A DNA stretch of 64,000 bases, from the NCBI RefSeq assembly GCF_001610895.1, contig NZ_CP011273.1, forward strand, positions 1,984,001 through 2,048,000, written 5' to 3'. Source of the stretch: Planctomyces sp. SH-PL62 (GTDB lineage Bacteria > Planctomycetota > Planctomycetia > Isosphaerales > Isosphaeraceae). Within the stretch, counting starts at the first letter, position 1; the number at the start of each line of letters is the position of its first letter. Below are positions 15,198 through 25,300 of this stretch, in pieces. Under the pieces are notes generated by a model. It ran no database searches, was not told the origin of the DNA, and was given only the letters and a program-made list of their open reading frames with translations. The position numbers were made by a program, and so were the translations under genes.

Positions 15198-17714
15198 ATG
15201 CCCCACGCCTCGCGCCTCCTGGCCGCCGCGCTCTCCGCGACGGCCGTCCTGGCCCTTCCCCTCCTCCTGGCGGCCCAGGACAAGGTCACGGCCCCCCGGA
15301 CCGCAGGGCCGGTCGAGGGGGGCTACCTGCTCCCCAACGGCTGGACCATCACCCCCGCCGGCGAGCAGGTGGTACTGCCCGACCTGCCGCTCAACATCCT
15401 ACCCCTGGCCGACGGCAAGCGCGTCCTGGTCTCCAACAGCGGATACAACGACCACGACCTCAGCCTGATCGACCTCGAGAAGAAGAAGGTCGTCGCCCGC
15501 CAGAACGTCCGCCAGAGCTGGTTCGGCCTGGCGCACGACCCGGCCACCGACCGGCTCTGGTGGGCCGGCGGCGGGAGCGGGCTTCTCCACACCTTCAACC
15601 TGAAAGCGAGCGAGTTGGAGCGAACCAGCCCGGCCGAGCCCGACGACTCGGCCCTGACCAAGCAGGAGCGAAACGCGCTCGCGAGGCGCAAGGACTTCAC
15701 GGGCGGGGTCACGTTCGACCCGTCCGCCAAGGTCCTTTACACGCTCGGCGTCGAGGCCGGGACGATCATGGCCGCGGACCTCACCGGCAAGGCCCCGGAT
15801 CGCATCGCGGAGATCGGCGGTCGGCCCTACGACGTGGCCGTCGCCCGCAACGGCTCCCGGCTCTACGTCTCCGACTGGGCCGGCCGCGCCGTGCTGGCGC
15901 TCGACCCGTCCGACCTCCGGGTCGTCGCCCGGATCGGCGTCGGCGAGCATCCCAACCAGATCGCCGTCCACCCCAAGGACGACCGGATCTTCGTCGCCTG
16001 CGCATCCAGCAACAGCGTCTCGGTGATCGACACGAAGGCGGGATACGTCGTCGAGACGATCATGACGAGCCTGTTCCCCCGGGCCCCCGAGGGGAGCACG
16101 CCCGACGCGGTGGCCGTCAGCCCCGACGGCGAGACCCTCTACGTCGCCAACGCCGATAACAACTGCGTGGCCGTCGTCGACGTCGCCGTGCCGGGCAAGA
16201 GCGGGATCAAGGGCTTCATCCCGACCGGCTGGTACCCGACCGCCGTCGCCGTCACCCCCGACGGCGAGAGTCTCCTCGTCGGCGTCGGTAAGGGGAACCA
16301 GACCCGGGCCAACCCGCTCTTCGCTGAGCCCGACGCCGCCAAGCCCAAGGGGGGGAGAGGCCGGCGCTTCCCCTACATCGGCACCACGCTCTCGGGCGCG
16401 CTCTCGGTCGTGCCGATCCCCGACGAGAAGGCGCTCGCGGCCTACACCGAGCAGGTCTACAAGAACTGCCCGTACTCCGACGAGCTGCTGGTCGACGCCC
16501 CGCATCCGGTCAAGACGGCGATCCCGACCAAGGTCGGCGACCCGTCGCCGATCAAGCACGTCATCTACATCATCAAGGAGAACCGGACGTACGACCAGGT
16601 CTTCGGCGACATCGAGAAGGGCAACGGCGACCCCAACCTGGTGATGTTCGGCCGCGAGGTCACACCCAACCACCACAAGCTGGCCGAGGAGTTCGTCCTG
16701 CTGGACAACCTCTACTGCAACGGCCAGGTCTCGCGCGACGGCCACCCCTGGTCGACGATGGCCTACAACACCGACTACGTCGCCCGCGACTGGATGCTCA
16801 CCTACTCGCGCCGCGAGGGGATCGACGACGACGACGAGGGCAACCTGACGAAGGCCCCCTCGGGCTACATCTGGGACGCCTGCGCCCGCGCGGGGCTGAC
16901 TTATCGCAGCTATCGGGAAGCCGGTCGGCGGGTGAGCGAGCCGGACGGGACCGTCAAGATCGAGGCCTCCGTGCCGGGCCTCGTCGGCCACATGGCCCCC
17001 AATTTCGGCATCCCCAAGGAACCGGGCGGCCGCGCCCGCGACACCGACAACGTCGAGGAGTTCCTCCGCGAATTCCGCGAGTTCGAGAAGAACGACAGCC
17101 TACCCCGGTTCATCGTCATGAGCCTGGGCGAGGATCACACCTCGGGGACCACCCCCGGCGCGTTCACGCCGGAGGCCTGCGTGGCCAGCAACGACCTGGC
17201 CCTCGGCCGGCTCGTCGACGCGGTGAGCAAGTCGAGGTACTGGAAGGAGACGGCCATCTTCGTCATCGAGGACGACGCGCAGAACGGCCCCGACCACGTC
17301 GACGCCCACCGCACCGTCGGCCTGGTCGTCAGCCCCTACACCAAGCGCCAGCACCTGGACAGCACCCAGTACCAGACGGTCAGCATGATCCGGACCATGG
17401 AGCTGATCCTGGGCCTGCCCCCGCTGAGCCAGTTCGACGCGGCCGCGCGGCCGATGTTCGAGTCGTTCACCGACGTCGCCGACCTCACGCCTTACGACCA
17501 CCTGCCGGCCCGGATCGACCTCGAAGCCCGGAACTCGCCCCTCGCCTACGGGGCCGAGCGGTCGTCGAAGATGGACTTCAGCGAGTACGACCGGATCGAC
17601 GACTTCGAGCTGAACGAGATCCTCTGGCACGCCGTCAAGGGCGCGGACGCTCCCCAGCCCCCGGCCGTGAGGCGAGCGATCGCCTACCGGGCCCTCCGCA
17701 ACGCCCCGCGCTGA
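15198..17714 (+). CDS. YncE-like beta-propeller / phosphoesterase fusion, secreted
   Basis: An 838-residue protein. A signal peptide (about 1-27, LLLAAQD) is followed by a YVTN/YncE-type seven-bladed propeller (about 60-400) with repeated blades such as RPYDVAVARNGSRLYVSD and TPDAVAVSPDGETLYVAN. Residues about 450-790 form an alkaline-phosphatase superfamily phosphoesterase domain of the phospholipase-C-like kind: IKHVIYIIKENRTYDQVFGD opens it, with NRTYDQ the expected catalytic-site region, and EDDAQNGPDHVDAHR and DGHPWSTM further metal-site candidates. This architecture is recurrent in planctomycetes and acidobacteria; the substrate is unknown. AGGAAG lies five bases before the ATG. A strong hairpin follows the stop. 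Confidence 0.92.
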   Translation: MPHASRLLAAALSATAVLALPLLLAAQDKVTAPRTAGPVEGGYLLPNGWTITPAGEQVVLPDLPLNILPLADGKRVLVSNSGYNDHDLSLIDLEKKKVVARQNVRQSWFGLAHDPATDRLWWAGGGSGLLHTFNLKASELERTSPAEPDDSALTKQERNALARRKDFTGGVTFDPSAKVLYTLGVEAGTIMAADLTGKAPDRIAEIGGRPYDVAVARNGSRLYVSDWAGRAVLALDPSDLRVVARIGVGEHPNQIAVHPKDDRIFVACASSNSVSVIDTKAGYVVETIMTSLFPRAPEGSTPDAVAVSPDGETLYVANADNNCVAVVDVAVPGKSGIKGFIPTGWYPTAVAVTPDGESLLVGVGKGNQTRANPLFAEPDAAKPKGGRGRRFPYIGTTLSGALSVVPIPDEKALAAYTEQVYKNCPYSDELLVDAPHPVKTAIPTKVGDPSPIKHVIYIIKENRTYDQVFGDIEKGNGDPNLVMFGREVTPNHHKLAEEFVLLDNLYCNGQVSRDGHPWSTMAYNTDYVARDWMLTYSRREGIDDDDEGNLTKAPSGYIWDACARAGLTYRSYREAGRRVSEPDGTVKIEASVPGLVGHMAPNFGIPKEPGGRARDTDNVEEFLREFREFEKNDSLPRFIVMSLGEDHTSGTTPGAFTPEACVASNDLALGRLVDAVSKSRYWKETAIFVIEDDAQNGPDHVDAHRTVGLVVSPYTKRQHLDSTQYQTVSMIRTMELILGLPPLSQFDAAARPMFESFTDVADLTPYDHLPARIDLEARNSPLAYGAERSSKMDFSEYDRIDDFELNEILWHAVKGADAPQPPAVRRAIAYRALRNAPR

Positions 17715-17748
17715 GCGCAGGCCGTGATCGCGGAACCCTTTCGATCGA

Positions 17749-17786
17749 AGGCCGGTGGGATGCGTTGCCCGACGCCCCACCGGCCT
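17749..17786. terminator. Bidirectional hairpin between convergent genes
   Basis: An 11-bp perfect stem, AGGCCGGTGGG (17749-17759) with CCCACCGGCCT (17776-17786), and a 16-base loop. It lies between the stop of the phosphoesterase gene (plus) and the stop of the LEPR-motif gene (minus). No T-tract follows on either side, so it is a terminator by position and stem strength only. Confidence 0.55.
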
Positions 17787-17818
17787 CGTCGCTGCGCCCG
17801 TCCGATGCGGAATCTGGA

Positions 17819-18436
17819 TCAGCGTCGGCCGTGCGAGAAGGTCCCGCGGATCAGGTAGCCCGTCGCGTTGACCGTCGCCGCGCGAGCGGTCTCGATCGCG
17901 TTCAGGGAGCTGGCCGTGTAGAGGGTGGCGACGTTCTGGGGCGAGTCGGCGGGCGGGATCACGTTGGTGGAATTCGGAGGGCCGACGAGGTTGCGCTGGA
18001 GGGAGCTGACGCCGTTCCCGGAGACCCGAGAGCGGAGGAACGACTGGAGGGCGATCGAGCCTTGCGGCGCCCCCGAGGAGACCTGCTTGGTGGCCCTGGG
18101 CAGCTGGACGAAAACCTGGGTCAACTGCTCGGAGAGCAGGCTGATCCGCTGCTCGACCAGGCGGCGGAAATAGGTCGCGCCCAGGGCCCCACCCTCGGCC
18201 GGGTTCGCGCCGGAGCCGTCGTCGAAGTAGGCGCCGAGGGCCGAGAGGTAGTCCTGCGCGAACGAGTCGTACGCCTGATTCACCCGCTCGATGGCGGCCA
18301 CGTTCAACTTGCTCACGCGCCCCGAGAGGTTCAGGGGCGCGACGGCCGCCGGCGCGATGGCGATCCCCCCGCTGAGGACCACCCGAGGTTCGAGCGGTTC
18401 CGTGAGCGTGGGGGTCAGTCGGTGCGTCCGTCGCAT
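17819..18436 (-). CDS. Secreted protein with LEPR-type N-terminal motif, function unknown
   Basis: A 205-residue protein. Near the N-terminus PLEPRVVLSGG matches the LEPR-x-LS motif found at the start of many planctomycete surface proteins. The middle (about 50-120) is helical and polar (RVNQAYDSFAQDYLSALGAY, QRISLLSEQLTQVFVQL). The rest is Ser/Asn/Ala-rich with no recognised domain. A longer frame reaches 18484, but the ATG at 18436 has a near-perfect AGGAGGATGAG leader and puts the motif about 15 residues in. It is transcribed away from another LEPR-like surface protein at 18688 with 251 bp between, so they may share a control region. No function can be assigned. Confidence 0.75.
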   Translation of the reverse strand: MRRTHRLTPTLTEPLEPRVVLSGGIAIAPAAVAPLNLSGRVSKLNVAAIERVNQAYDSFAQDYLSALGAYFDDGSGANPAEGGALGATYFRRLVEQRISLLSEQLTQVFVQLPRATKQVSSGAPQGSIALQSFLRSRVSGNGVSSLQRNLVGPPNSTNVIPPADSPQNVATLYTASSLNAIETARAATVNATGYLIRGTFSHGRR

Positions 18437-18687
18437 CTCATCCTCCTCAGAACGTTCCCGATCCATCCCACGGGCCGCATCCACACAGAGTCATGCTTTT
18501 CCGCACGACCCGCGCATCGCGACGCCCGTTCCTGGTTTTCGACCGTCGGCGTCGGCGTTCATGAGATAGATTTGCGACGAGGCGCCGAGGGCCGACCGCC
18601 GAGGAGCGGCCCGCCGACGATCCGGCCCCTCGATCCGGGCGCGACGGCGCGCGCGATCACCTGGAGTTCGCGTAGGGAGACGCCGCC

Positions 18688-20604
18688 ATGCATTCCGGTC
18701 ACGACGGATCGAACGATTCCGCCAGCGCCGCCGCCACGTCCGCTCGCCGGAGCGGGGGGCGAGGCCGACGATCGCGGCGGTTCCGGCCGACCGCCGAACG
18801 CGTCGAGCGTCGAGAGCTCCTGGCCGCGTTCGGGCTCGTCGCCCACGGCGTCGTCGAGAGGGTCGCGCTCCCCCGGGCCATCCCGGCCCTCGACCCCTCC
18901 TCGACGATCAGCGTGACGGGCCTGGACGTCTCCACCAAGGCCGGAGGGCTGTTCAACGGCGTGGTCGCGACGTTCCAATCGAGCGACCCCGAAGCCAGGG
19001 CCGCGGACTTCACCGCCACGATCGACTGGGGCCCCGGAACGACCACCAACGCCGTCGTCCGGGCGGCGGATGGCGGGGAATTCGAGGTCGTCGGCGCGTA
19101 CTCCTATTCCGGCCCCGGTTCCTACGCAATCAGGACGACCGTGTCGGGCGGCACTGGGATATCAGGGGCCTCGCTCGCCACGGCGACCATCGCCGCTCAG
19201 CCCATCGAGGTCGTCGCTTTGGCGATTACCGCCGAGCCCGGCGGCTTGTTCAACGACACGGTCGCCACCTTCAAGTCCACCGCGCCTCCGGCCGAGGTCC
19301 AGGCGGGGAATTTCACCGCTCTGATCGATTGGGGCGACGGGACGACTCAGGAGGCCGTGGTGCAGCCGGCCGGCGATTCGGGCTTCCAGGTGCTCGGCTT
19401 TCACACCTATCCCGTCGCCGGCTCCTACCCCGTTACGACGACGGTGGTGGACCACGTCCGCAACACCTCGGCCAGGGTTCTCGCCACCGCCACGATCGGC
19501 ACCCCCTCGATCAGCCTGACCGCCTCGTCGTTCGCCGCGCAGCCGGGCGTACCGGCGACCCCGGCGGTAGCCCGGTTCACCTCGACGGCCCCCGGCGCGA
19601 AGGCCGCCGACTTCACCGCCACGATCGATTGGGGCGACGGGACGGCCCAGACGAACGGCGTGGTCCAGGAGGTTGAAGGGGGGAGCTTCGAGGTCAAGGA
19701 CACGCATACCTACGCCGTCGCGGGGGAGTTCCCCGTCCGGGTGACCATCGAGGACGGCATCCGCAAGCAGACGGTCGTCTCGCTCGCGACGGCCGGCGTG
19801 GGCCGGCTCGTCGCCCCGTTGACGGGCGGCCTGGCTCCGTCCAGCGACAGCGGCGTTTCCGGTTCGGACGGGGTGACGAACGTCAGCAGGCCGACCTTCC
19901 TGGGCTCGTCGACGCCCTGGGCGGTCGTGCAGCTTTACGCCGTGCGGGCGTCGTCCTGGCCCACGGAGACGCGGCTGCTCGGCCAGGCGATCGCCGGCGG
20001 CGACGGGACGTGGTCGCTCACTTCGGCGTTCCTGCCCGACGGCGTCTATTCGGTGACGGCCGTGCAGACCCCCTCCAAGGGCTCGCCGAGCCAGCCGGTC
20101 GTGCTGGTCGACTCCTTGACGATCGACACGATCGGTCCGAGGGTCCACGGACTGGCGTTCAACCCCAAGAACGGCACGATCACGACCGTCATAAGCGACG
20201 TCGGGGCCGGGCTGGACGAGTCCTCGGCGCAGGATCCGACCAATTACACCGTGATCCCACCGTCGACGATCATCGGCGTGCATCCGGGCCGCGGGGGAGG
20301 GCAGAATCCGTTCCAGTCGCCGGCGATTTCGGGATTCTACAGCGACGCCTCGGCGTACACGATCCAGCTCGACTTCGGCGGTGGCGAGGGCCGACGTTGG
20401 TCGCGCGGGCGCTACATGTTCCAGGTCCGTTCCGGAGGGGTCGTGGATCGGGCGGGGAACGCGCTTGATGGCGAATTCACCGGGGCCTTGCCGTCGGGCG
20501 ACGGGGTCCCCGGGGGCAACTTCATCGCCAAGCTCATCAACAACCAGAAGGCCAGGCCTCAGCCCCGACGGGCGGCGCCGCCGCGATTCGCCGGCCGGGG
20601 TTGA
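18688..20604 (+). CDS. Surface protein with PKD/Ig-like repeats and LEPR-like motif
   Basis: A 638-residue protein. The basic N-terminus ends in RVERRELLAAFG, a variant of the planctomycete LEPR-x-LL(S/A) motif. Three consecutive repeats of about 95 residues (from about 72, 170 and 270) each contain AADFTATIDWG(D)GT or a close form and end in a (T/S)Y.V.G.(Y/F)...V strand, which fits PKD-like or Ig-like folds. A fourth bacterial Ig-like domain (about 380-490) has GTWSLTSAFLPDGVYSVTAVQT. A Big-type domain (about 495-610) mentions LDESSAQDPTNYTV, as in autotransporter-like filamentous proteins. The basic tail is RRAAPPRFAGRG. It is probably an adhesive or matrix protein; the ligand is unknown. 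GGGAG precedes the start. Confidence 0.85.
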   Translation: MHSGHDGSNDSASAAATSARRSGGRGRRSRRFRPTAERVERRELLAAFGLVAHGVVERVALPRAIPALDPSSTISVTGLDVSTKAGGLFNGVVATFQSSDPEARAADFTATIDWGPGTTTNAVVRAADGGEFEVVGAYSYSGPGSYAIRTTVSGGTGISGASLATATIAAQPIEVVALAITAEPGGLFNDTVATFKSTAPPAEVQAGNFTALIDWGDGTTQEAVVQPAGDSGFQVLGFHTYPVAGSYPVTTTVVDHVRNTSARVLATATIGTPSISLTASSFAAQPGVPATPAVARFTSTAPGAKAADFTATIDWGDGTAQTNGVVQEVEGGSFEVKDTHTYAVAGEFPVRVTIEDGIRKQTVVSLATAGVGRLVAPLTGGLAPSSDSGVSGSDGVTNVSRPTFLGSSTPWAVVQLYAVRASSWPTETRLLGQAIAGGDGTWSLTSAFLPDGVYSVTAVQTPSKGSPSQPVVLVDSLTIDTIGPRVHGLAFNPKNGTITTVISDVGAGLDESSAQDPTNYTVIPPSTIIGVHPGRGGGQNPFQSPAISGFYSDASAYTIQLDFGGGEGRRWSRGRYMFQVRSGGVVDRAGNALDGEFTGALPSGDGVPGGNFIAKLINNQKARPQPRRAAPPRFAGRG

Positions 20605-20611
20605 GGTCGGC

Positions 20612-21475
20612 TCAATTCTCCCGTTGGACGGTCGGCTGCGCGTCGAGGGCGGCAGGTTCGGTGAGCCTCGCCTCCTCGGCTCGGGCCTGGGTCTGCGCGG
20701 CTCCCTCCTGGTGGGCCTGCTCGGCGAGGCTGCCCAGCGGGGTGGCGCGGAGTGCCCGCGAGGCGCCGTCGGTCGCGGTGCGACGGGCTTCGCGGAGGCC
20801 CTGCCTCGCGCCGGCGAGGAGGCGACGGCTCCGATCGCCCAGCCGACGATCGGGCTCTGGGGCCCCCTCGATGCGGTTCACGCCGTTGGCCTCGTCCCGC
20901 TGGCGAGCGCCCGCCTCCTTCATCCGCGTCGCGCCGCTTTCGCTCAGGCGGCCGATCACGCCCCCCCTCGCCCCCTGGCGATAGACGATCTTCGGCGGGC
21001 CGTGCTTGCCCGTGCCGAAGAAGATCTTGATCCCTTGCGGGCCATAGTCGTACTCGATCGAGCCGGCGTCGTAATAGACGCGAGGCGCGCCCGGCGGCAA
21101 GGTGGCCTCAAGGTAGAGCCGCTCGCCGGTCCTCGGGTGGTTCACGACGAGGATGCAGGGGCCGCCCGGCATCATCTTGAACTGGAACGATCGGTCGCCC
21201 GAATAGTAGTAGCGATGCACCAGCACCAGGCGCGGGACGTCGACGAGCATGCGCCCGTCCGGCCCAGGCGTCAGCTCGACGGCCGGATTCCCCACCGGGT
21301 CGGCGTTGGGGTCGAGCATCTCGATCTCCTGCCCGGGCGGCACCGGGGCCGATCGCGGCGGGCCGTGGCCGGCGGACCCGAGCGACGATCGGAGCAACGA
21401 CTGCGCCGACGCTCCCGACGCCGCGCCCCACCAGCAGGCGATCGACAAGGCGCAGACCAGCGTGCGACGAGCCAT
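20612..21475 (-). CDS. Exported protein of unknown function, last gene of the secretin-like cluster
   Basis: A 287-residue protein with a signal peptide (about 1-24, ending ASAQS). The middle contains beta-rich unclassified sequence (RLVLVHRYYYSGDRSFQFK, GPCILVVNHPRTGERLYLE, GSIEYDYGPQGIKIFFG). The last 100 residues are charged and helical (RLLAGARQGLREARRTATD, AEQAHQEGAAQTQARAEEA), likely coiled coil. I do not recognise the family. GGGAGGGAGCT lies before the ATG at 21475; a longer frame upstream is Arg/Pro noise. It is 41 bp downstream of the next minus-strand exported protein and probably co-transcribed with the giant secretin-like gene. Confidence 0.78.
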   Translation of the reverse strand: MARRTLVCALSIACWWGAASGASAQSLLRSSLGSAGHGPPRSAPVPPGQEIEMLDPNADPVGNPAVELTPGPDGRMLVDVPRLVLVHRYYYSGDRSFQFKMMPGGPCILVVNHPRTGERLYLEATLPPGAPRVYYDAGSIEYDYGPQGIKIFFGTGKHGPPKIVYRQGARGGVIGRLSESGATRMKEAGARQRDEANGVNRIEGAPEPDRRLGDRSRRLLAGARQGLREARRTATDGASRALRATPLGSLAEQAHQEGAAQTQARAEEARLTEPAALDAQPTVQREN

Positions 21476-21516
21476 GACGAGCTCCCTCCCGGGACGACGA
21501 TCCCGCGCGACCCGAC

Positions 21517-22311
21517 TCAAGGACGATCCGCCCGGAGTCCCGGCTGCATCTGATAGGAGAATTCGACGCCGATCCGATCTACCAGCCCGTAAGCCCGCGC
21601 GGCCTGGACCGCATCCATCGAGCCCGTCCAGCGCATCCGACGCGGGCGGCCTCGCTGGACCCAGAAGGGGGGGATCGTCGCCTCGAACACGGCCGGGTCG
21701 GTCACGCCCACGGCGGGGGTCGCCGCGCGAGACGCCGGCGCGGCGTAGCCGAAGACGCGAACGTGGAACAGATTCCGAAGGAACTGGTTGGTCTGGAGGA
21801 CCGACTCGCGAACGTCGTCCACCACGACCTGATCGATGAGGCCCTCGCGGCGACGGACCAGGATCGGGTTCTGGTCGGCGCGGAGGCTGACCACCCACTG
21901 GCCCTCCTCGTCGATCACCGCCGCCATCTCGGAGATCATGCAGTGGTCGATCCGGAGCGAGGTCGGATCAATGAACTGGAACATGTTCGCACGGACGCCG
22001 GGTGTCGGCACGGCCGGGAAGGCCTCCGAGGCCGCCTCCAGGCCCGACACGACGAACGGCTCTCCCTTCGCGGCGACCACGCGGGACTCGAACGCCCGGA
22101 GCCGGGCGACCGCCGGGAAAGGGGCGAGCGCGACGGCCGCCGCGCTCACGGCGAAGGCCGTGGCCGAGAAGTCGCGATACTGATAATCCCGCGCCGGGAT
22201 TCCGGGCACGCACTTCACGCGAGTGCGGAGCCGCACGCGGTCGTCGGCCGCTGCGGCGAGCCCGACCGTCAGGCCGGCCGCCGAGATCGTGATCCACTCT
22301 CTGCGCCTCAT
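21517..22311 (-). CDS. Exported protein of unknown function
   Basis: A 264-residue protein starting MRRREWITISAAGLTVGLAAA, a signal peptide with a twin-arginine-like start. The remainder has mixed alpha/beta character with QFIDPTSLRIDHCMISEMAAVIDEEGQWVVSL split over a segment typical of no family I know. A strong leader (GAGGAGGTGACGG) precedes the ATG. It lies 68 bp downstream of the giant secretin-like gene, so it is probably its periplasmic or outer-membrane partner. It contains DQVVVDDVRESVLQTNQFLRN in a helical stretch. The presence of one Cys in the mature part argues against disulfides. Confidence 0.8.
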   Translation of the reverse strand: MRRREWITISAAGLTVGLAAAADDRVRLRTRVKCVPGIPARDYQYRDFSATAFAVSAAAVALAPFPAVARLRAFESRVVAAKGEPFVVSGLEAASEAFPAVPTPGVRANMFQFIDPTSLRIDHCMISEMAAVIDEEGQWVVSLRADQNPILVRRREGLIDQVVVDDVRESVLQTNQFLRNLFHVRVFGYAAPASRAATPAVGVTDPAVFEATIPPFWVQRGRPRRMRWTGSMDAVQAARAYGLVDRIGVEFSYQMQPGLRADRP

Positions 22312-22379
22312 CCGTCACCTCCTCGCCCGGATCGACCGAAAAATCACTGTTTGACTCTTCTACATACCCATTCGACGCT

Positions 22380-25300
22380 TCACCGTCCCCGGAGCCGCGA
22401 GAGGAGGCTCTTGCGGGGGCCGGGGGATGCATCGCCCGCCGAATTCGCGGGGGCGAGCGTCGCGGCCGAGGCCTGGCGCACGGCCGGGTCGACGATCGTC
22501 GTGGGGCGGGGGATCGAGGAGGTCCTCGGGGCGGCGGACGGCGGGATCGAGGCCGGACGAGGCGCCGAGGCCGGCGATCGAGCCGGGGGTGTCGTCGCGG
22601 CTCGGGTCGCGGCGGGGCTCGGCCGGGCGTCTGATGCGGCGCGAGCCGGGGCGACCGGCGGCCGTCGCCAGTTGGTGGGGACGCCCCCCGCCGGGGTCCG
22701 CTGCGCGGCCCCCTCGTCCGAGCCCGGCGGGACGAGCGCCGGGGCCGGGGCCGCGTCGGGCAAGGGATCGAGGGTGAACGGCGAACGCTCGTCGAGCGGT
22801 GCGGACTTCAGATCATCGTTCTCAAAGGGCGAACGCTCGCTCGTCGGTGCAGGTTTCAAATCCTCGTTCTGGAGCCGCGAGGTTCCTCCCGGCGGCGGTT
22901 TCCTCCGGCTGGGCTCTGCCGCGTCGGGCCGATCGAAGCCTCGCAAGGGTGGATTCGGAGGAGCGACTCCTGCGTGGGGGGGACCCCCATGCTCCGGCAT
23001 GATCGGGGCTCCTCCCAGAGGGCGCCCTTCCGGCATGAGAGCCTCCGCCGGGCCCACGGGGAGGCCGACGTCGCCCGCGGGGAGGCCCAGGTCGCTGGAC
23101 GACGAGCTGGGGACGTAGGGGGTCGGCGGGTTCATGGCCTCGGGGTCGTATCCCTCGCGGAGCGGGCTGTCCTTGAGGTTCAGGCCGGGGCCGCGATAGC
23201 CGTTGGGATGGACGTCCGGGATCGTCTCCTGGCTGCGATAGAGATCGGTCCGACGTTCGGCCGCCGGGGTACGGATGAAATCGTCGACGCGCGACGACGA
23301 GCTGTCGAACGCCCGGTTGGAGACCTCGCGCTGACGGCCCCGGACGACGAAGTCGTCGTTGCGGAGCCGGAGCGTATCCAGATCGGCCACGGCCGGCGCC
23401 CAGCGCAGGCCCATCAGGTCGAACAGCGTCGGGAAGATGGCGCTGTGGGCCATGACGATGTTCTCCTGGAGCGACGATTCCGCGTTCGGTAGCGGCCGAA
23501 AGAGTACGCCGAGACCCGGCACATCCTCCAAGAGGGGTACCCCGCGACTCGTCCGCGACGCCTTGAGCGCGACCTGATAGGTACTCACCTCGCGCAGCTC
23601 GTAGTTCGTGAGCTGGACGGGGGTGTGGATGAAGTGGCGCTTGACGCGACCCAGGTGCTTCTCGTCGGCCCGGACGGGCTCGCGGACGTTCGTCGTGTAC
23701 ATATAATTGAAATCGAACGTCACGGCCTGGCCGTCGGGCTGGAGGACCGGGCGGACCTCGTAGCCGGTTCCGGTCTCGAACTTGTAGACGGCCGGGTCGG
23801 GGATGAGGGCCTCCAGGGCCGACCCGAACTCGCGGCGTCCGGGGCCGGCCTGGCGGAGCACCTCCTCGTCGTCGTTGCGAGACAGTTCCGGCAGCACGCT
23901 CCGCACGGCGCTCGCGCCGCCCCCCAGCGTCCCCTGGGCCAGAGAGCTGGTCGGCTGGCCGCTGCGGAGCTTCGTCAGCGACAGGAACGTGGGGTCGTTC
24001 AGCAGCGCGCCGTACTCATCGACCAGCGCCTTGGCGCCGTTCATGGCCTCGGTGATGAGGATGTCGCGCTTGGGGAGGTCGAACTCCATCGTCGCGGTGG
24101 GGTCGACCTTTCCGAAGCCTCGGTTGTTGGTCAGGACGCTGGTCTTCTCGATCTGCGCGAGCTGCACGTCCCAGAACCGGCTGGCCTCGCGAATCCGGCG
24201 GAAGGCCGGGTCGTAATACTGGGTGTTGAAGTCGTCGTCCAGGGCCGTCGCCAGCGCCTTGATGAAGCCGTCCATCACCGCGATGTGCGAGCGCGTCCCC
24301 TCCAGCAATTCGATGTACTTGTCCTCCATGTCGTCGATGTGCATCTCCAGCAGCTTCTTGTGGTCGAAGGCGGAGCGCGCCTCGCGGAGGGCCTTGTCGG
24401 CGAACTGTCGGCGGAGGTTGGCTTCCATCAGCGGCCGGAAGCTCAATTCGATCTCGTTGAAGATGACGTCTGACGTGGCGCGGAGGCTGCCTTGCACCCA
24501 GTTCTCGACGATCGCCCGGATGAGCTGCACCTCACGATGGAGCGCCTTCGGATCCACCTCGCTGTCGCCCAGATTCGCGTTCAACGTATTGAACTTGGCG
24601 ATAAAGCCTTGCATCTCGGCCTGAATGTGTTCGAGCACAGGCCTGTAGGCGAAGAGGAGCGCATGCAATTGGCTGAAATGTGTAAAGTTCAGCTTCTCGC
24701 CCGGCCGCACCTCCCTTAATTTCCGCAACGTCTCGACCTGTGACTTGACCCTCGCATTCATCGAGGGATCGAGCGCGAACTCACTGAACAGGGCGTCGTT
24801 CATATTCCCCGCAAGGTCGACCCACTTGCCGAACATCACGCCGACTTCGGCCAGGACCTGATCGCCATCGACCTCCCCGACCGGCTCGAGTTCCAGAAGA
24901 TCTCCTACGAAATGGAACCTCACCTTGGCCCTGCCAACTGAGACGGTGAACTCCTCGGATGGCTGATCGTTCTTCTGATCAGGAGCATTCAAGAAGCCGT
25001 CCTGGCTCATCAAATCCTTCATTTCGGGAATATTGATATTCGATTCGGACTTCTTGACCACCGATTTATATTGTTCGAGCGCCTTCTCAAGGTCCCGAAG
25101 TATGGTCCTGGAGGAACTTGCGTCCGGCGAAGCCGCCCTGTAACGCGCGACCTGGTTATTCACATCCGCCCTAATGCGACGCGCGTCGTCGACATTCGCC
25201 AGGATTCGGATGTTCTCCAGTTGCGCATAAAGCTCCTGGCTCTCGCCGATACGATTTTGAATCCCCGCGATCTGGGCGCTGAGCGGGGCGAACGCGGCGA

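Noticed and set aside
14087-15289. 400-codon minus-strand frame over the DUF1559 remnant
   Set aside because: No family features. The plus strand has clear prepilin and lipoprotein-type sequence, although it is degraded.
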